This document shows, in pieces, positions 46,267 to 56,130 of a stretch of 64,000 nt of DNA. Numbering within the stretch: the stretch's first letter is position 1; every line of letters starts with the position of its first letter. The notes under the pieces are model-generated. The model was not told the origin of the DNA. It did no database searches and saw only the letters and a program-made list of their open reading frames with translations. The stretch spans positions 1 through 64,000 of the forward strand of contig DASVVO010000084.1 of NCBI GenBank assembly GCA_036386515.1, in the 5' to 3' direction. The translations under genes and the position numbers were made by a program. The stretch comes from JAIVJZ01 sp036386515. GTDB lineage: Bacteria; Acidobacteriota; Blastocatellia; Pyrinomonadales; Pyrinomonadaceae.

Positions 46267-48909
46267 ATGAGCGCATATATTAACTACGGCATAGATTTGG
46301 GCACGACCAATTCCTGCATCGTGCGGCTCGACGGCGACGAGTTCAGGATCATCCAGAACGCGGATCAGATGAACGTCACGCCTTCGGTGGTGCGGGTGCT
46401 CAGGTCTGGGAGCGTGATGGTGGGGCGTCGCGCCTACAACGCCATCGCGGAAGACGGCGAGAACGTGGCGGCCGAATTCAAGCGACTGATGGGACAAAAG
46501 CATCAACACGCGTTTCCGGCCTCCGGGCGCGCGATGTCGCCGGAAGAACTCTCGGCGGAAGTCTTGAAGTCGCTCGTCGGCGATGCGCGGCGCAGGCAGG
46601 GGGAAGGCGAGGAAGACATCTCGGCCGCCGTCATCACCGTGCCCGCCGCCTTCACCGCGCTGCAATGCGAGGCGACGGCGCGCGCCGCCCGTCTCGCCGG
46701 ACTCGCCGAGCACCCGCTGCTCCAGGAGCCGATCGCCGCCGCCCTCGCCTACGGCGCGCGCCCCGGTAGCCAGGGTCAACGCTGGCTCGTCTACGATCTC
46801 GGCGGCGGCACGCTCGACATCGCCGTCGTCTCCACGCGCGAGGGTCGTCTGAGCGTGCTCGAACATCGCGGCGACAATCATCTCGGCGGCAAGGATATTG
46901 ATCGTCTCATCGCGCAAAAAATCTTCCTGCCGCATCTCGCCGCGCAATTTTCTTTGCCCGACGCGCCCGAGGCCGCGAGGCGACTCCTGCGCCAACTCAC
47001 CTTCATCGCCGAGTACGCCAAGATCGAACTCTCCACTGCGGACGAAACCATCGTCAGCCTCATCGATCTCGGCGCGGACGCCGAAGGCCGTCTCATCGAA
47101 GCCGAACTCCCGCTCCGCCGCGCCGAGATTGAAGCGGAGATCGCGCCGCTCGTCGCGCGCTCGCTGCAACTGGCCGGGGACGCGCTCGCCGCCGCGCGCG
47201 TGAAGGGAACAGACCTGGATCGCGTGCTGCTCGTCGGCGGCCCCACGCAAATGCCTTACGTGCGCCGCCAACTCGGCGACGCGCTCGGCGCGAAAGTCGA
47301 TTATTCGCTCGACCCGATGACGGTCGTGGCACACGGCGCGGCCATCTATGGCGCGACGGTCGAACGCGCGGCGGGCGCACCGCGCGTCGCGGCGGCGTCG
47401 GATAAGCTGTCAGTTCGTCTCGCCTATGATCCGGTCAGCGCGTCGCTCGAAGCGGCGGTCGCGGGGAAGATCGGCGGGGCGCGCGCGGGCGAGGCGCGCG
47501 AGGTGAAACTCGACACCGACAACAATTTTTGGACGAGCGGCTGGCACGCCTTAAACGACAACTATTTCGAGATTCCGCTCGTCTTGCAGGAAGGGAAGAA
47601 CAATCGGTTTCTGCTCAGTGTGCGCGATGCCGAGGGTCGCGCGCTCTCGATAGAGCCGTCGGAGTTTTCCGTCCGGCACGGTTTGATGATCAGCGCGCCG
47701 CCGCTGCCGCACACGATCTCGGTCGAACTCGTGCGGCCGGACGGGACGATCGAACTCAGCCCCGTGTTCCCGCGTCGCACGCTGCTGCCCGCAGAAAAGA
47801 CCCTCTCTTATCGCGCCGCGACCACGCTCCGCCCGAGCGACGCCGAAAGTTCTCTGGCGATCAAACTCTGGGAAGGCGAAGCGCAGGGCGAGCCGCAGGC
47901 GAACAACTGGGTTGGCAACATGCACATCTGGAGCAGCCACATCCGCCGCCCCATCCCCGAAGGCGCGGAGATTCAGTTGCACCTCAAGATCGACGCCTCG
48001 CGTCTCATCACGGTGGAGGTTTTCGTCCCGCACCTCAACGCGACTTTCAGCGAGCGCGTGTACATCCCGCAAGACGAAGAACCCGATTATCTCAAGCTGT
48101 GGGAAAGCGTGCCCCACGAGATCGAATCTTACCTGCTGCGCCTGAGCCTGCTCGAAGGCCAACTGCTCATCAGCGACTCCCTGAGCGGCGCGGCGGAGAG
48201 TTTCGATTTCCCGGAAGTGCTCTACGATGCCGGCGAACTCCCGCCGCCGTCACTGACGAGCGAGACGGAGAAACAAGCGTCCGCGCCCGCCGCCGGCGAC
48301 CACAGCCCACAGGCGGAAATCGATCGGATGCGGCGCGAACTGGAAGACCTCGACATCGAGATCACCTTGCAGCGCAGCGGCGGGATGTCGCCCGACGCGG
48401 ATGCGGCGAAAGGCATCGTCGAGCGAGCGCGTGAGATACGCGTCAGGCTGGCGAATCTCGAAAGGCGCGCGGGCGGGAGCGCGAAAACGTCGCGCGCGGC
48501 CGAGGCTGCGATGCTCGCCTCCGAGACGCGCGAATACGTGGAGAACTACGGCACTGAATCGCAGAAAGTGCGCTTCGCCGCGCTGGCGCGCGAGTTGGAG
48601 CGCGCTGTGGCGCGCGACGATGCGCGCGGGGTGCAAAAATTGAAGGGCGCGCTCAAAAGTTTGCGCGGGCAGATTCTCTATGCGCAGGACTGGTTCTGGC
48701 GCGAGTGGTTCGAGTATTTCCAGCGGCCGGGTCGCGCCTTCGTGAACGGAGAAGAGGCGGCGCAGTGGATCGCGCAAGGGACGGAGGCGATGCAAACGGG
48801 CGATCAGGCGAAACTCGAAGAGGCCGTGCGGCGTTTGTGGAAACTCGAACCCGTCGCGGAGACGGCGGCGGATAAGGAACGCTCGGCGCGTCCCGGCTTA
48901 AAATTGTAG
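46267..48909 (+). CDS. Hsp70/DnaK-family protein with extended C-terminus
   Basis: An 880-residue chaperone-like ATPase. The N-terminal ATPase domain has the phosphate-1 motif GIDLGTTNSCIVRLDG, connect motif VYDLGGGTLDIAVVS and adenosine motif LLVGGPTQMPYVRRQLG. The beta-sandwich (about 400-640) and a long helical tail (about 690-880) differ from canonical DnaK (about 640 residues), so this is a specialised Hsp70. Partners encoded upstream (J-like/rhodanese and GrpE-like) make a dedicated system plausible. GGGGAGTGC precedes the ATG. Confidence 0.9.
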   Translation: MSAYINYGIDLGTTNSCIVRLDGDEFRIIQNADQMNVTPSVVRVLRSGSVMVGRRAYNAIAEDGENVAAEFKRLMGQKHQHAFPASGRAMSPEELSAEVLKSLVGDARRRQGEGEEDISAAVITVPAAFTALQCEATARAARLAGLAEHPLLQEPIAAALAYGARPGSQGQRWLVYDLGGGTLDIAVVSTREGRLSVLEHRGDNHLGGKDIDRLIAQKIFLPHLAAQFSLPDAPEAARRLLRQLTFIAEYAKIELSTADETIVSLIDLGADAEGRLIEAELPLRRAEIEAEIAPLVARSLQLAGDALAAARVKGTDLDRVLLVGGPTQMPYVRRQLGDALGAKVDYSLDPMTVVAHGAAIYGATVERAAGAPRVAAASDKLSVRLAYDPVSASLEAAVAGKIGGARAGEAREVKLDTDNNFWTSGWHALNDNYFEIPLVLQEGKNNRFLLSVRDAEGRALSIEPSEFSVRHGLMISAPPLPHTISVELVRPDGTIELSPVFPRRTLLPAEKTLSYRAATTLRPSDAESSLAIKLWEGEAQGEPQANNWVGNMHIWSSHIRRPIPEGAEIQLHLKIDASRLITVEVFVPHLNATFSERVYIPQDEEPDYLKLWESVPHEIESYLLRLSLLEGQLLISDSLSGAAESFDFPEVLYDAGELPPPSLTSETEKQASAPAAGDHSPQAEIDRMRRELEDLDIEITLQRSGGMSPDADAAKGIVERAREIRVRLANLERRAGGSAKTSRAAEAAMLASETREYVENYGTESQKVRFAALARELERAVARDDARGVQKLKGALKSLRGQILYAQDWFWREWFEYFQRPGRAFVNGEEAAQWIAQGTEAMQTGDQAKLEEAVRRLWKLEPVAETAADKERSARPGLKL

Positions 48910-48940
48910 CGCGCTTCGGGCAGCGGCAGAGGAGGCTGTC

Positions 48941-50416
48941 ATGCATTTCAGGTTCTCTGATTTATGGGATTGGCGCGGCACGGTGGGGCGGGGCAAATAT
49001 CTCACCATCGGCCTCCTGCTGTTCGCTCTCAAACACAACATCGACCGCCTCGTCGCGGCCGCATCTTTCAACCGCCATTGGACGGTCTTTAACTACTGGC
49101 TCTTTCCGGAGGCAGGGAGCGTCGAAACCACGCCGCCCGACTATCAAAAGTTTTACGCGACGCTTCTGCTCATCGCCCTCCCCTTCATCTGGACGGGCGT
49201 GGTGCTCACGCTGCGGCGGCTGAGGTCGGCGGGGCTGCCGCTCTGGCTGGTGCTCGTGTTCTTCGTCCCGTTCGTCAACTTACTCTTTTTCATCCTGCTC
49301 GGCGTGTTGCCCCCGCGCACGCCGGACGCGGGAGCGCGCCCGCGTCCGACGGGTCGGCTCAAGCCGTTTCTCGATCAGGTGATACCGCGCGGCGCAGTGG
49401 GGAGCGCGCTGTTCGGCGTTTTGATGGTGACGTTATTGACCGTCGCGGCGACCGTCTGGAGCGTCAACGGGCTGGGCAACTACGGTTGGGGCTTGTTCGT
49501 CGGCCTGCCGTTCTGCGTGGGACTCGCCTCCGTGCTCGTCTACGGCTATCACGAATCGCGCGCGTTGAAGAGTTGCCTGCTGGTGTCTTTGCTCTCCATC
49601 GTCCTGACGTGCGCGGCGATCATCGCGTTCGCCATCGAGGGCTTGATCTGTATTATTATGGCCGCGCCGCTCGGCGCGCTGTTCGCCCTCTTCGGCGGCT
49701 TCATGGGCTACCTCATCCAACACCGCGACGAAGGCTTACCCGCGTCGCACGGCAGCTACAACACGCACGCTTTCGCCGTCGTCCTGCTGGCCTTGCCCGC
49801 GCTGATGCTGTTGGAAAACTCGATGCGGCTGCAATCGCCGCTGCGCGCCGTGCGAACTTCCGTCGAGATCAACGCCCCGCCCGAAAGTGTGTGGCCGAAA
49901 CTCGTTGCCTTCACGGAACTCCCGCCCCCGCAAGAGCTGCTTTTCCGCACGGGCATCGCCTACCCGGTGCGCGCTGAGATAGAAGGGCGCGGCGTCGGCG
50001 CGGTCAGGCATTGCGTGTTTTCGACGGGCGCGTTTGTCGAGCCGATTGAAGTGTGGGACGCGCCGCGCCAATTGAAGTTCGGCGTCACGGCGCAGCCGCC
50101 CATCATGGATGAACTATCGCCCTACCCGCATCTCAGCCCGCCGCACCTCAACAACTATTTGCAATCGCGGCGCGGGCAGTTTTTGTTGACTCCCCTTGAG
50201 GGCGGCAGCCGCACGCTCCTTGAAGGTACGACGTGGTATGAAAATAATTTCTGGCCGGGCGTCTACTGGAATCGCTGGTCGGATTACATCATCGGGCGCA
50301 TCCACGCCCGCGTGCTCGACCACATCAAACATCTCGCCGAACAGGAGCGGCGCGAACCGGCGCGCGCGGCGCACGACTTAGTAAGTATTCCGCGGAGCGG
50401 AAAGGAAACCCGTTAA
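48941..50416 (+). CDS. Polytopic membrane protein with C-terminal SRPBCC domain
   Basis: A 491-residue protein. The N-terminal part has about seven or eight spans, with RGTVGRGKYLTIGLLLFALKH reminiscent of DUF805 proteins. Residues about 300-480 form a soluble SRPBCC (START-like) domain opening with VRTSVEINAPPESVWPKLV. SRPBCC domains bind hydrophobic ligands. GAGGAGG lies 5 bases before the ATG. It follows the Hsp70 gene closely and precedes a lipoprotein, likely one operon. The ligand is unknown. Confidence 0.8.
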   Translation: MHFRFSDLWDWRGTVGRGKYLTIGLLLFALKHNIDRLVAAASFNRHWTVFNYWLFPEAGSVETTPPDYQKFYATLLLIALPFIWTGVVLTLRRLRSAGLPLWLVLVFFVPFVNLLFFILLGVLPPRTPDAGARPRPTGRLKPFLDQVIPRGAVGSALFGVLMVTLLTVAATVWSVNGLGNYGWGLFVGLPFCVGLASVLVYGYHESRALKSCLLVSLLSIVLTCAAIIAFAIEGLICIIMAAPLGALFALFGGFMGYLIQHRDEGLPASHGSYNTHAFAVVLLALPALMLLENSMRLQSPLRAVRTSVEINAPPESVWPKLVAFTELPPPQELLFRTGIAYPVRAEIEGRGVGAVRHCVFSTGAFVEPIEVWDAPRQLKFGVTAQPPIMDELSPYPHLSPPHLNNYLQSRRGQFLLTPLEGGSRTLLEGTTWYENNFWPGVYWNRWSDYIIGRIHARVLDHIKHLAEQERREPARAAHDLVSIPRSGKETR

Positions 50417-50419
50417 TTG

Positions 50420-51220
50420 ATGAAAGAGAACAGACCCCGCCGGCGGCGAACGATCGGGCACGCGCTCGTTTGCTTTGGCGCGCTCCTCTTCGCCGCCTGC
50501 TCCGCGCCTGCGGAGAACGCGCCCGCGCCGACCTCGAACAGCAAGCCCAGTCACGAACTCTTGCAGCAGGCCGATCAAAGTTACGCGCAGCGCGAAGATT
50601 TGGCGCGCGTCCGCGAAGGCTTGGAGACGTTGCGCCGCGCCCGCGCCGTTGATTACGCCAACTTCGATGCGGCGTGGCGCGCCGCCCGCCTCAACTACAC
50701 GCTCGGCGATAAAACTACGGATGCGACCGAACGCGAGAAGGCTTTCCGCGACGGCATCGAGGCCGGTGAGACGGCCGTGCAGGTTGAGCCGCAGCGGGTG
50801 GAAGGCCATTTCTGGCTGGGCGCGAATCGGGGCGGCTATGCACAATCGCGTGGGCCGCTCTACGGACTCTCGGCGGCCGAAGGGTTGCGCCGGGAGATGG
50901 AAATTGTGCTCAAACTCGACGAGGGCTTTCAAGGCGGGAGCGCGTTCATGGTGCTCGGTCGTCTCGATCTCGAACTGCCCACGATGCTCGGCGGCGACCC
51001 CAGGCGCGCCGTCGAAACGCTGGAGCGGGGCATGAAGTACGGCGAACGGAACGCGCTCTACCGCCTGCGTCTCACGGAGGCTTATCTCAGGAACAAGCGC
51101 ATGGACGACGCGCGCAGGCAGATCAACTTCATCCTCGACATGACACCCCATCCCGCCTTCGTCCCCGAACATCAAGAGGCCGTGACGAAGGCGAAGGAGC
51201 TACTAGATAAAAGATTCTGA
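50420..51220 (+). CDS. TatT-like (TRAP T-component) helical lipoprotein
   Basis: A 266-residue lipoprotein. The lipobox LLFAACS places Cys near residue 28. The mature part is made of TPR-like helical pairs, with MLGGDPRRAVETLERGMKYG and YRLRLTEAYLRNKRMDDARRQINFIL. The pattern resembles the TRAP-transporter T-component (TatT) family, which forms trimeric periplasmic rings. No TRAP permease is visible nearby. The ATG at 50420 is 4 bases after the previous stop. Confidence 0.75.
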   Translation: MKENRPRRRRTIGHALVCFGALLFAACSAPAENAPAPTSNSKPSHELLQQADQSYAQREDLARVREGLETLRRARAVDYANFDAAWRAARLNYTLGDKTTDATEREKAFRDGIEAGETAVQVEPQRVEGHFWLGANRGGYAQSRGPLYGLSAAEGLRREMEIVLKLDEGFQGGSAFMVLGRLDLELPTMLGGDPRRAVETLERGMKYGERNALYRLRLTEAYLRNKRMDDARRQINFILDMTPHPAFVPEHQEAVTKAKELLDKRF

Positions 51221-51235
51221 CGATGAAAAACGTGG

Positions 51236-51288
51236 AACGCGGAAGGCGGAACTGAAGACAACTTGTCTTCAATTCCGCCTTCCGCGTT
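51236..51288. repeat. Large 26-bp inverted repeat
   Basis: Arms 51236-51261 and 51263-51288 match at 25 of 26 positions with a 1-base centre, an almost perfect cruciform. It sits between the stop of the lipoprotein gene and the convergent GH43 gene and may serve as bidirectional terminator. Confidence 0.85.
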
Positions 51289-51354
51289 AGACGTTCCGCG
51301 TTAGACGTTCCGCGTTATGCGTTCATCATTCCGCGTTCGACCTTCCGCGTTCCG
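51275..51354. repeat. Short degenerate GTTCCGCGTT repeats
   Basis: Variants of TTCCGCGTTAGAC occur about five times between 51275 and 51354, beginning in the right arm of the cruciform. They look like amplified pieces of the palindrome. Confidence 0.7.
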
Positions 51355-51359
51355 GCAAT

Positions 51360-52949
51360 TCAGCGTGCGAGTTCGATTCGCAGCCACTCGAATTTCCCGG
51401 TCGCGCCCGCCGCGCCGCCCGCCGTGAGCGCGATCCGCACGTAGCCGAGATGCGTGCCCTCAACTTCGTCGCCGAGGGGCGTCCACGTCTTCCCGTCAAC
51501 GCTGTAGGCGAAGCGATAATGCGCGCCGTCTTTCGCCGTCATCCTGAGAGAGACGGCGTGCGCCGCCGCCTGCGCCGTGGCGACGGTGCGCCGCCCTTTG
51601 TTCTCCATCCGCCACACCTTGATTTCACCGCCGCCCGCCGCGATGCCTAACGCGTTCTCCGGATCGCCGTAGGCCGACAGACCCGCCGACGCCCCGTGCG
51701 CCTGCCCGGCGAGACTGACGGCGGTGGTCGCCGTGTAGTTGCCGCCCGGCGCGCGCTGCGTGATGAGCGCGGCGAGAGCGTCTTTTGCATTCCTGTCCGC
51801 GGCGGCGAGTGTGAGTCGGCCGCCGCGCTCCGGCTCGATGGCGATCGCGGGCACGCTCCATTGCGGCCATTGCCAACTCGCCCCAATCGCGGGCGCGTCA
51901 AACTCGTCGTAGAAAGAATCCTGGCTGAAGACGACGCCCCCGATGGGAGGGCGCGCCGCCGTCAAGCTCGGCCCCCGGCCTTCGTTGATCGAAGGCCAGC
52001 CGTTCGCTTCCCATTTAACTTCGTCGAGCAACGCCTCGCGCCCGATGTGGAAAGCCGTGTCCGACTTCCGGTAGGCGTGATAGAGCAGGTAATCCCGCCC
52101 CTGTTTGTTCGTCACGATGCTGCCGTGGCCGGGACATTGCCAGACGTTGTTGGCGGCGAGGATGGGGTTCGCCGGATTCTTCTCCCACGGGCCGAGGAGT
52201 TTGCGCGCGCGCGCCACGCCGAGCGCGTAGTCGCAACGTCGTCCGCAACACGCGTTGCCCGAATAGAACATGTAGAACCACTCGCCGCGCCGCACGACGA
52301 ACGAGCCTTCGACCACGCCGCCCTCCCACGTCGCCGGGTTGTTGCGAAACAACTCCTTGCGGCTGCCGACGAGTTTCGTGCCGTCGGCCGAAAGTCTCTG
52401 CGCCCAGAGCGGCGTCGGCTGGCCGCGACTGTTGCCGTCCTCCTTCCAGAGCAGGTACAGGTCGCCGTTCTCGTCGGCGGTCGCCACGGCGTCGATCGAG
52501 CCGATCTCCTGGCAGACGAGCCGCCCGTGATCTGTGTACGGCCCTTGCGGCGCGGACGCGCTCGCCACGGCCACACAGAGGGGGCCGTTCTTCATGCGCG
52601 CCGTGTAATAGACGTAGAAACGATCGCCGAACTGCTGCAACTCCGGCGCCCAGAAATTTCTCGCCGCCCACGCCGGGCGCGTCGGGAAAACCGCCCCCTT
52701 CGCTTCCCAGTGGACGAGATCGCGCGAGTGCATGATGAGAAAGATGGGCGCCCATTCGCCGGAGGTGGCCGTCGTCCAGTAGTCGTCTCCGGTGCGAATG
52801 ACGGACGGGTCTGGAAAGTCGCCCGCGATGACGGGGTTGGTATAGGTCGCGCGCTTCTGCGCGGGCGCGGCGGCGCAGAAGAGGCAGAGCAGCGCGGTGG
52901 CGACCAGCCCGGCGCGGCGCAAGCGTGCGAGCGTCATTTTCTTCGACAT
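51360..52949 (-). CDS. Secreted GH43-family glycoside hydrolase
   Basis: A 529-residue exported enzyme, probably an arabinofuranosidase or xylosidase acting on plant hemicellulose. After a signal peptide (about 1-31) comes a five-bladed propeller with the base Asp in YTNPVIAGDFPDPSVI (Asp47), the pKa-modulating Asp in GSIDAVATADENG and the acid Glu in WEGGVVEGSF. The C-terminal domain (about 340-529) has a concanavalin-like look, as in GH43-associated DUF1349-type modules. It ends 6 bases from the cluster of palindromic repeats. The exact substrate is not determinable. Confidence 0.9.
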   Translation of the reverse strand: MSKKMTLARLRRAGLVATALLCLFCAAAPAQKRATYTNPVIAGDFPDPSVIRTGDDYWTTATSGEWAPIFLIMHSRDLVHWEAKGAVFPTRPAWAARNFWAPELQQFGDRFYVYYTARMKNGPLCVAVASASAPQGPYTDHGRLVCQEIGSIDAVATADENGDLYLLWKEDGNSRGQPTPLWAQRLSADGTKLVGSRKELFRNNPATWEGGVVEGSFVVRRGEWFYMFYSGNACCGRRCDYALGVARARKLLGPWEKNPANPILAANNVWQCPGHGSIVTNKQGRDYLLYHAYRKSDTAFHIGREALLDEVKWEANGWPSINEGRGPSLTAARPPIGGVVFSQDSFYDEFDAPAIGASWQWPQWSVPAIAIEPERGGRLTLAAADRNAKDALAALITQRAPGGNYTATTAVSLAGQAHGASAGLSAYGDPENALGIAAGGGEIKVWRMENKGRRTVATAQAAAHAVSLRMTAKDGAHYRFAYSVDGKTWTPLGDEVEGTHLGYVRIALTAGGAAGATGKFEWLRIELAR

Positions 52950-52955
52950 GATTTG

Positions 52956-53426
52956 TTACCAGCGATGATAGGCGGGGTGGCCGGGTTTGACGGCGACGAA
53001 CGTGCCGCGCCCCGTGGCGCAAACTTTACCGCCCGCGACGAGTTCCGCTTCGACCGTGGCGCGATCTTCTTTCGCTTCCAACACGCGCGCCGTGAGCCGG
53101 ACGGGCGCGCCGCTCGGCGTCGGGCGCAGGAGCTTGACGGAGTATTCGGCCGTCACGGTGCAGGGCGGAGTCTCCGCCCCGGCGCGTCGCATCAGGTGCC
53201 ACGCGGCCGTCCAGTTGGCATGACAGTCGATGAGCGAGCCGATGATGCCGCCGTTCAACACGCCGGGGAACGCCTCGTGATGCGGCTGCGGCTGCCATTC
53301 ACAGACCGCCTCGTCGTCGCCGCGCGCGAAACTGCGTATGCGCAAGCCCTGCTCGTTGACGGGGCCGCACCCGTAGCAGGCCAGCCCCGGCGCGTATCTT
53401 TCCTGTAGACTCGGTTCGTCCGTCAT
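52956..53426 (-). CDS. PaaI-type hotdog thioesterase
   Basis: A 156-residue acyl-CoA thioesterase-like protein. The hotdog helix carries HHEAFPGVLNGGIIGSLIDC (about 49-68), and the following strands include VTAEYSVKLLRPTPSGAPV. The N-terminal YGCGPVNEQGLRI is typical of the PaaI branch. It lies 6 bases upstream of the GH43 start and is likely in the same transcript. Confidence 0.87.
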   Translation of the reverse strand: MTDEPSLQERYAPGLACYGCGPVNEQGLRIRSFARGDDEAVCEWQPQPHHEAFPGVLNGGIIGSLIDCHANWTAAWHLMRRAGAETPPCTVTAEYSVKLLRPTPSGAPVRLTARVLEAKEDRATVEAELVAGGKVCATGRGTFVAVKPGHPAYHRW

Positions 53427-53603
53427 TGTGATTTAGTTCCTCTGTGATTCGTCCGCGCTCCAGCGGTGTCTGTGGCGTCGAAGGCTGTGCCGCCCGCGCC
53501 GCCGCCCGCCGCGCGTCGTCGCACAACTTGTCGGCTCGTGCAACAGCGGCGTGCTTTGTGATAATGATATAGCAGCAAATCGCAAATTCACACAAAGCGA
53601 CTT

Positions 53604-54368
53604 ATGAAGAAACTTCTTAACTCAAGCCTCGCGCTCTGCGCCGCACTTTTTTTAGCCGCACCCGCGCCCGCGCAAAATCGCACGGCGCAACCCGCGCCGA
53701 AAACCGCGCCGAAAACCGCGCCGAAAAAAGGCGCGACATCGACGCAAGTTAAACCCGCGCCGCCTGCGACGCCGACACCCGTGCCGTCCCCGACGCCCGC
53801 GCCGACGCCCGCACCCGAACCTTTCGACTCGGCCACGGTGAAGCAGATGGCCGCGCAATGCGTGAGGCTTGAAACCGAATCGGGCACCATCGAAATGAAG
53901 ATGATGCCGGAGGTTGCGCCCGAAACCGTCCGCAATTTTCTGAACCTTACGGCCACGGGCGCATACGACACGACGACCTTCAGCCGCGTCGTCAGGAATT
54001 TCGTCATCCAGGGCGGCAACCTCTCGACGCGCGACACGCTCTCGCCCGCGCTCGCCGCGCGTGCCCGGCGCACCGTGCGCGACGAGCCGAACCCGGTCAA
54101 GCACACGCGCGGCGTCGTCTCGATGGCGCGTTCCGACCGCGCCAACAGCGCGACCACGAATTTCTTCATCCTCGTGGGCAATGCCTCTCACCTGGACGGC
54201 ACGTTCGCCGCCTTCGGGCGCATCACGAAGGGTCTGGACGTGGTTGACGCCATCAACAAGGCCGCGCTCGAAGGCGAAACGCCCCTCACGCCCGTGCGTA
54301 TCGGGAGCGCGGCGGTCTTCGCGTGTGCCGCCACTTCGGCCGCGCCGCCCGCAGAGCCGACACCGTAA
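53604..54368 (+). CDS. Exported cyclophilin-type peptidyl-prolyl isomerase
   Basis: A 254-residue protein. A signal peptide (about 1-24, ending APAPAQ) and a Pro/Lys/Thr-rich linker (about 28-70) precede a cyclophilin domain (about 90-235): VAPETVRNFLNLTATG, the catalytic-Arg strand TFSRVVRNFVIQGGNL and SATTNFFILVGNASHLDGTF. It should assist protein folding in the periplasm. It is followed after 76 bases by ettA. Confidence 0.9.
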   Translation: MKKLLNSSLALCAALFLAAPAPAQNRTAQPAPKTAPKTAPKKGATSTQVKPAPPATPTPVPSPTPAPTPAPEPFDSATVKQMAAQCVRLETESGTIEMKMMPEVAPETVRNFLNLTATGAYDTTTFSRVVRNFVIQGGNLSTRDTLSPALAARARRTVRDEPNPVKHTRGVVSMARSDRANSATTNFFILVGNASHLDGTFAAFGRITKGLDVVDAINKAALEGETPLTPVRIGSAAVFACAATSAAPPAEPTP

Positions 54369-54444
54369 AGTTTCGCGGCGTCACGGCCGCTCGCGTTCGT
54401 CAAACATTTCGCCATCGTCAGGTAAGGAGAAAGTGAGTTTAGTT

Positions 54445-56130
54445 ATGAGCAGCGTTCCCAATAAAGTTATCTACTCGATGATCGGGGTCAGCAAGTTTTA
54501 CGATAAGAAGCCCGTTCTCAAAGACATTTACCTCTCTTATTTCTACGGCGCGAAGATCGGCGTCATCGGCCTGAACGGTTCGGGCAAGAGTTCGCTGCTG
54601 CGCATACTTGCCGGGACGGACAAAGAGTTTAACGGTGAGACGGTGCTCTCGCCCGGCCACACCGTCGGCTTTCTCGAACAGGAGCCGCGCCTCGACGAGA
54701 CGAAGACCGTGCGCGAGATCGTCGAACAGGGCGTGCAGGCGACCGTCGATCTGTTGAAGGAGTACGAAGAGATCAACGAGAAGTTTTCCGAGCCGATGTC
54801 GGACGACGAGATGACCGCGCTGCTCGAACGACAGGGCGCGGTGCAGGAGAAACTCGACGCCGCCGATGCCTGGGATTTGGACACGCGTCTCGATCTCGCG
54901 ATGGACGCCCTGCGCTGCCCGCCGCCGGAAACACCCGTCAACATTCTTTCCGGTGGTGAGAAACGCCGCGTCGCCCTCTGCCGCCTGCTGCTGCAACAGC
55001 CCGACATCCTGCTTCTCGACGAACCGACCAACCACCTGGACGCCGAATCCGTCAGTTGGCTCGAACAACACTTGCAGAAGTATCCGGGCACGGTCATCGC
55101 CATCACGCACGACCGCTATTTCCTCGACAACGTGGCCGGGTGGATTCTCGAACTCGACCGCGGCCAGGGCATCCCATGGCAGGGCAATTATTCCTCGTGG
55201 CTCGAACAGAAGGGGCAGCGGCTCGCCGTGGAAGAGAAACAGGAATCGGAGCGGCAGAAGACTTTGCAGCGCGAGTTGGAATGGATCAGGATGTCGCCGA
55301 AGGGGCGGCAGGCGAAGTCGAAGGCGCGCATCAATTCATACGAGGCGCTGGCGAGCCAGGAGCGGCAGGGGCGCGCCTCGGAGTTGGAGATTTACATTCC
55401 GCCGGGGCCGCGCCTCGGCGACATCGTGATCCAGGCCGAGCACGTTTCCAAAGCCTTCGGCGAACGCCTGCTGGTTGACGACCTGACGTTCTCGCTGCCG
55501 CCGGGCGGCATCGTCGGCATCATCGGCCCGAACGGCGCGGGGAAAACCACCCTCTTCCGCATGATCACCAAACAGGAGGAACCGGACGGCGGCAGTTTCC
55601 GCATCGGCGAAACCGTCAAACTCGCCTACGTCGATCAGAGCCGCGACGCGCTCGCCGCCGACAAGACGATCTGGGAAGTGATCTCGGACGGCCTCGACAT
55701 CGTCATGCTCGGCACGCGGCAGGTGAACTCGCGCGCCTACGTGGCGCGCTTCAACTTCAACGGGGGCGACCAACAGAAGAAGGTCGGCTCGCTGTCAGGC
55801 GGCGAGCGCAACCGCGTCCACCTGGCGAAGATGTTGAAGCAGGAGGCGAACGTGTTGCTGCTCGACGAGCCGACGAACGACCTCGACGTGAACACGATGC
55901 GCGCGCTCGAAGAGGCTCTGGAAAACTTCGCCGGGTGCGCCGTCGTCATCAGCCACGACCGCTGGTTTCTCGACCGCATCGCGACGCACATTCTCGCCTT
56001 CGAGGGCGAGAGTAAAGTCTGTTGGTTCGAGGGCAACTATTCGGAATATGAAGCCGACCGGCGCGCGCGGCTCGGCGCGGCCGCCGATCAACCGCACCGT
56101 ATCAAGTATCGCCAGTTGACCCGCGGATAA
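54445..56130 (+). CDS. ettA: Energy-dependent translational throttle protein EttA (ABC-F)
   Basis: A 561-residue soluble ABC-F ATPase with two nucleotide-binding domains and no membrane spans. Domain 1 has Walker A GLNGSGKSS, signature LSGGEKRRVALC and Walker B LLLDEPTNHLDAES. The arm/linker with KGRQAKSKARINSYEAL is in the middle, and domain 2 has GPNGAGKTT, LSGGERNRVHLAKM and LLLDEPTNDLD. EttA binds the ribosomal E-site and gates the first elongation steps by ATP/ADP ratio. AAGGAG lies at 54424, too far from the ATG (15 bases) and too close to a GTG at 54433, so the start could be either. Confidence 0.94.
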   Translation: MSSVPNKVIYSMIGVSKFYDKKPVLKDIYLSYFYGAKIGVIGLNGSGKSSLLRILAGTDKEFNGETVLSPGHTVGFLEQEPRLDETKTVREIVEQGVQATVDLLKEYEEINEKFSEPMSDDEMTALLERQGAVQEKLDAADAWDLDTRLDLAMDALRCPPPETPVNILSGGEKRRVALCRLLLQQPDILLLDEPTNHLDAESVSWLEQHLQKYPGTVIAITHDRYFLDNVAGWILELDRGQGIPWQGNYSSWLEQKGQRLAVEEKQESERQKTLQRELEWIRMSPKGRQAKSKARINSYEALASQERQGRASELEIYIPPGPRLGDIVIQAEHVSKAFGERLLVDDLTFSLPPGGIVGIIGPNGAGKTTLFRMITKQEEPDGGSFRIGETVKLAYVDQSRDALAADKTIWEVISDGLDIVMLGTRQVNSRAYVARFNFNGGDQQKKVGSLSGGERNRVHLAKMLKQEANVLLLDEPTNDLDVNTMRALEEALENFAGCAVVISHDRWFLDRIATHILAFEGESKVCWFEGNYSEYEADRRARLGAAADQPHRIKYRQLTRG

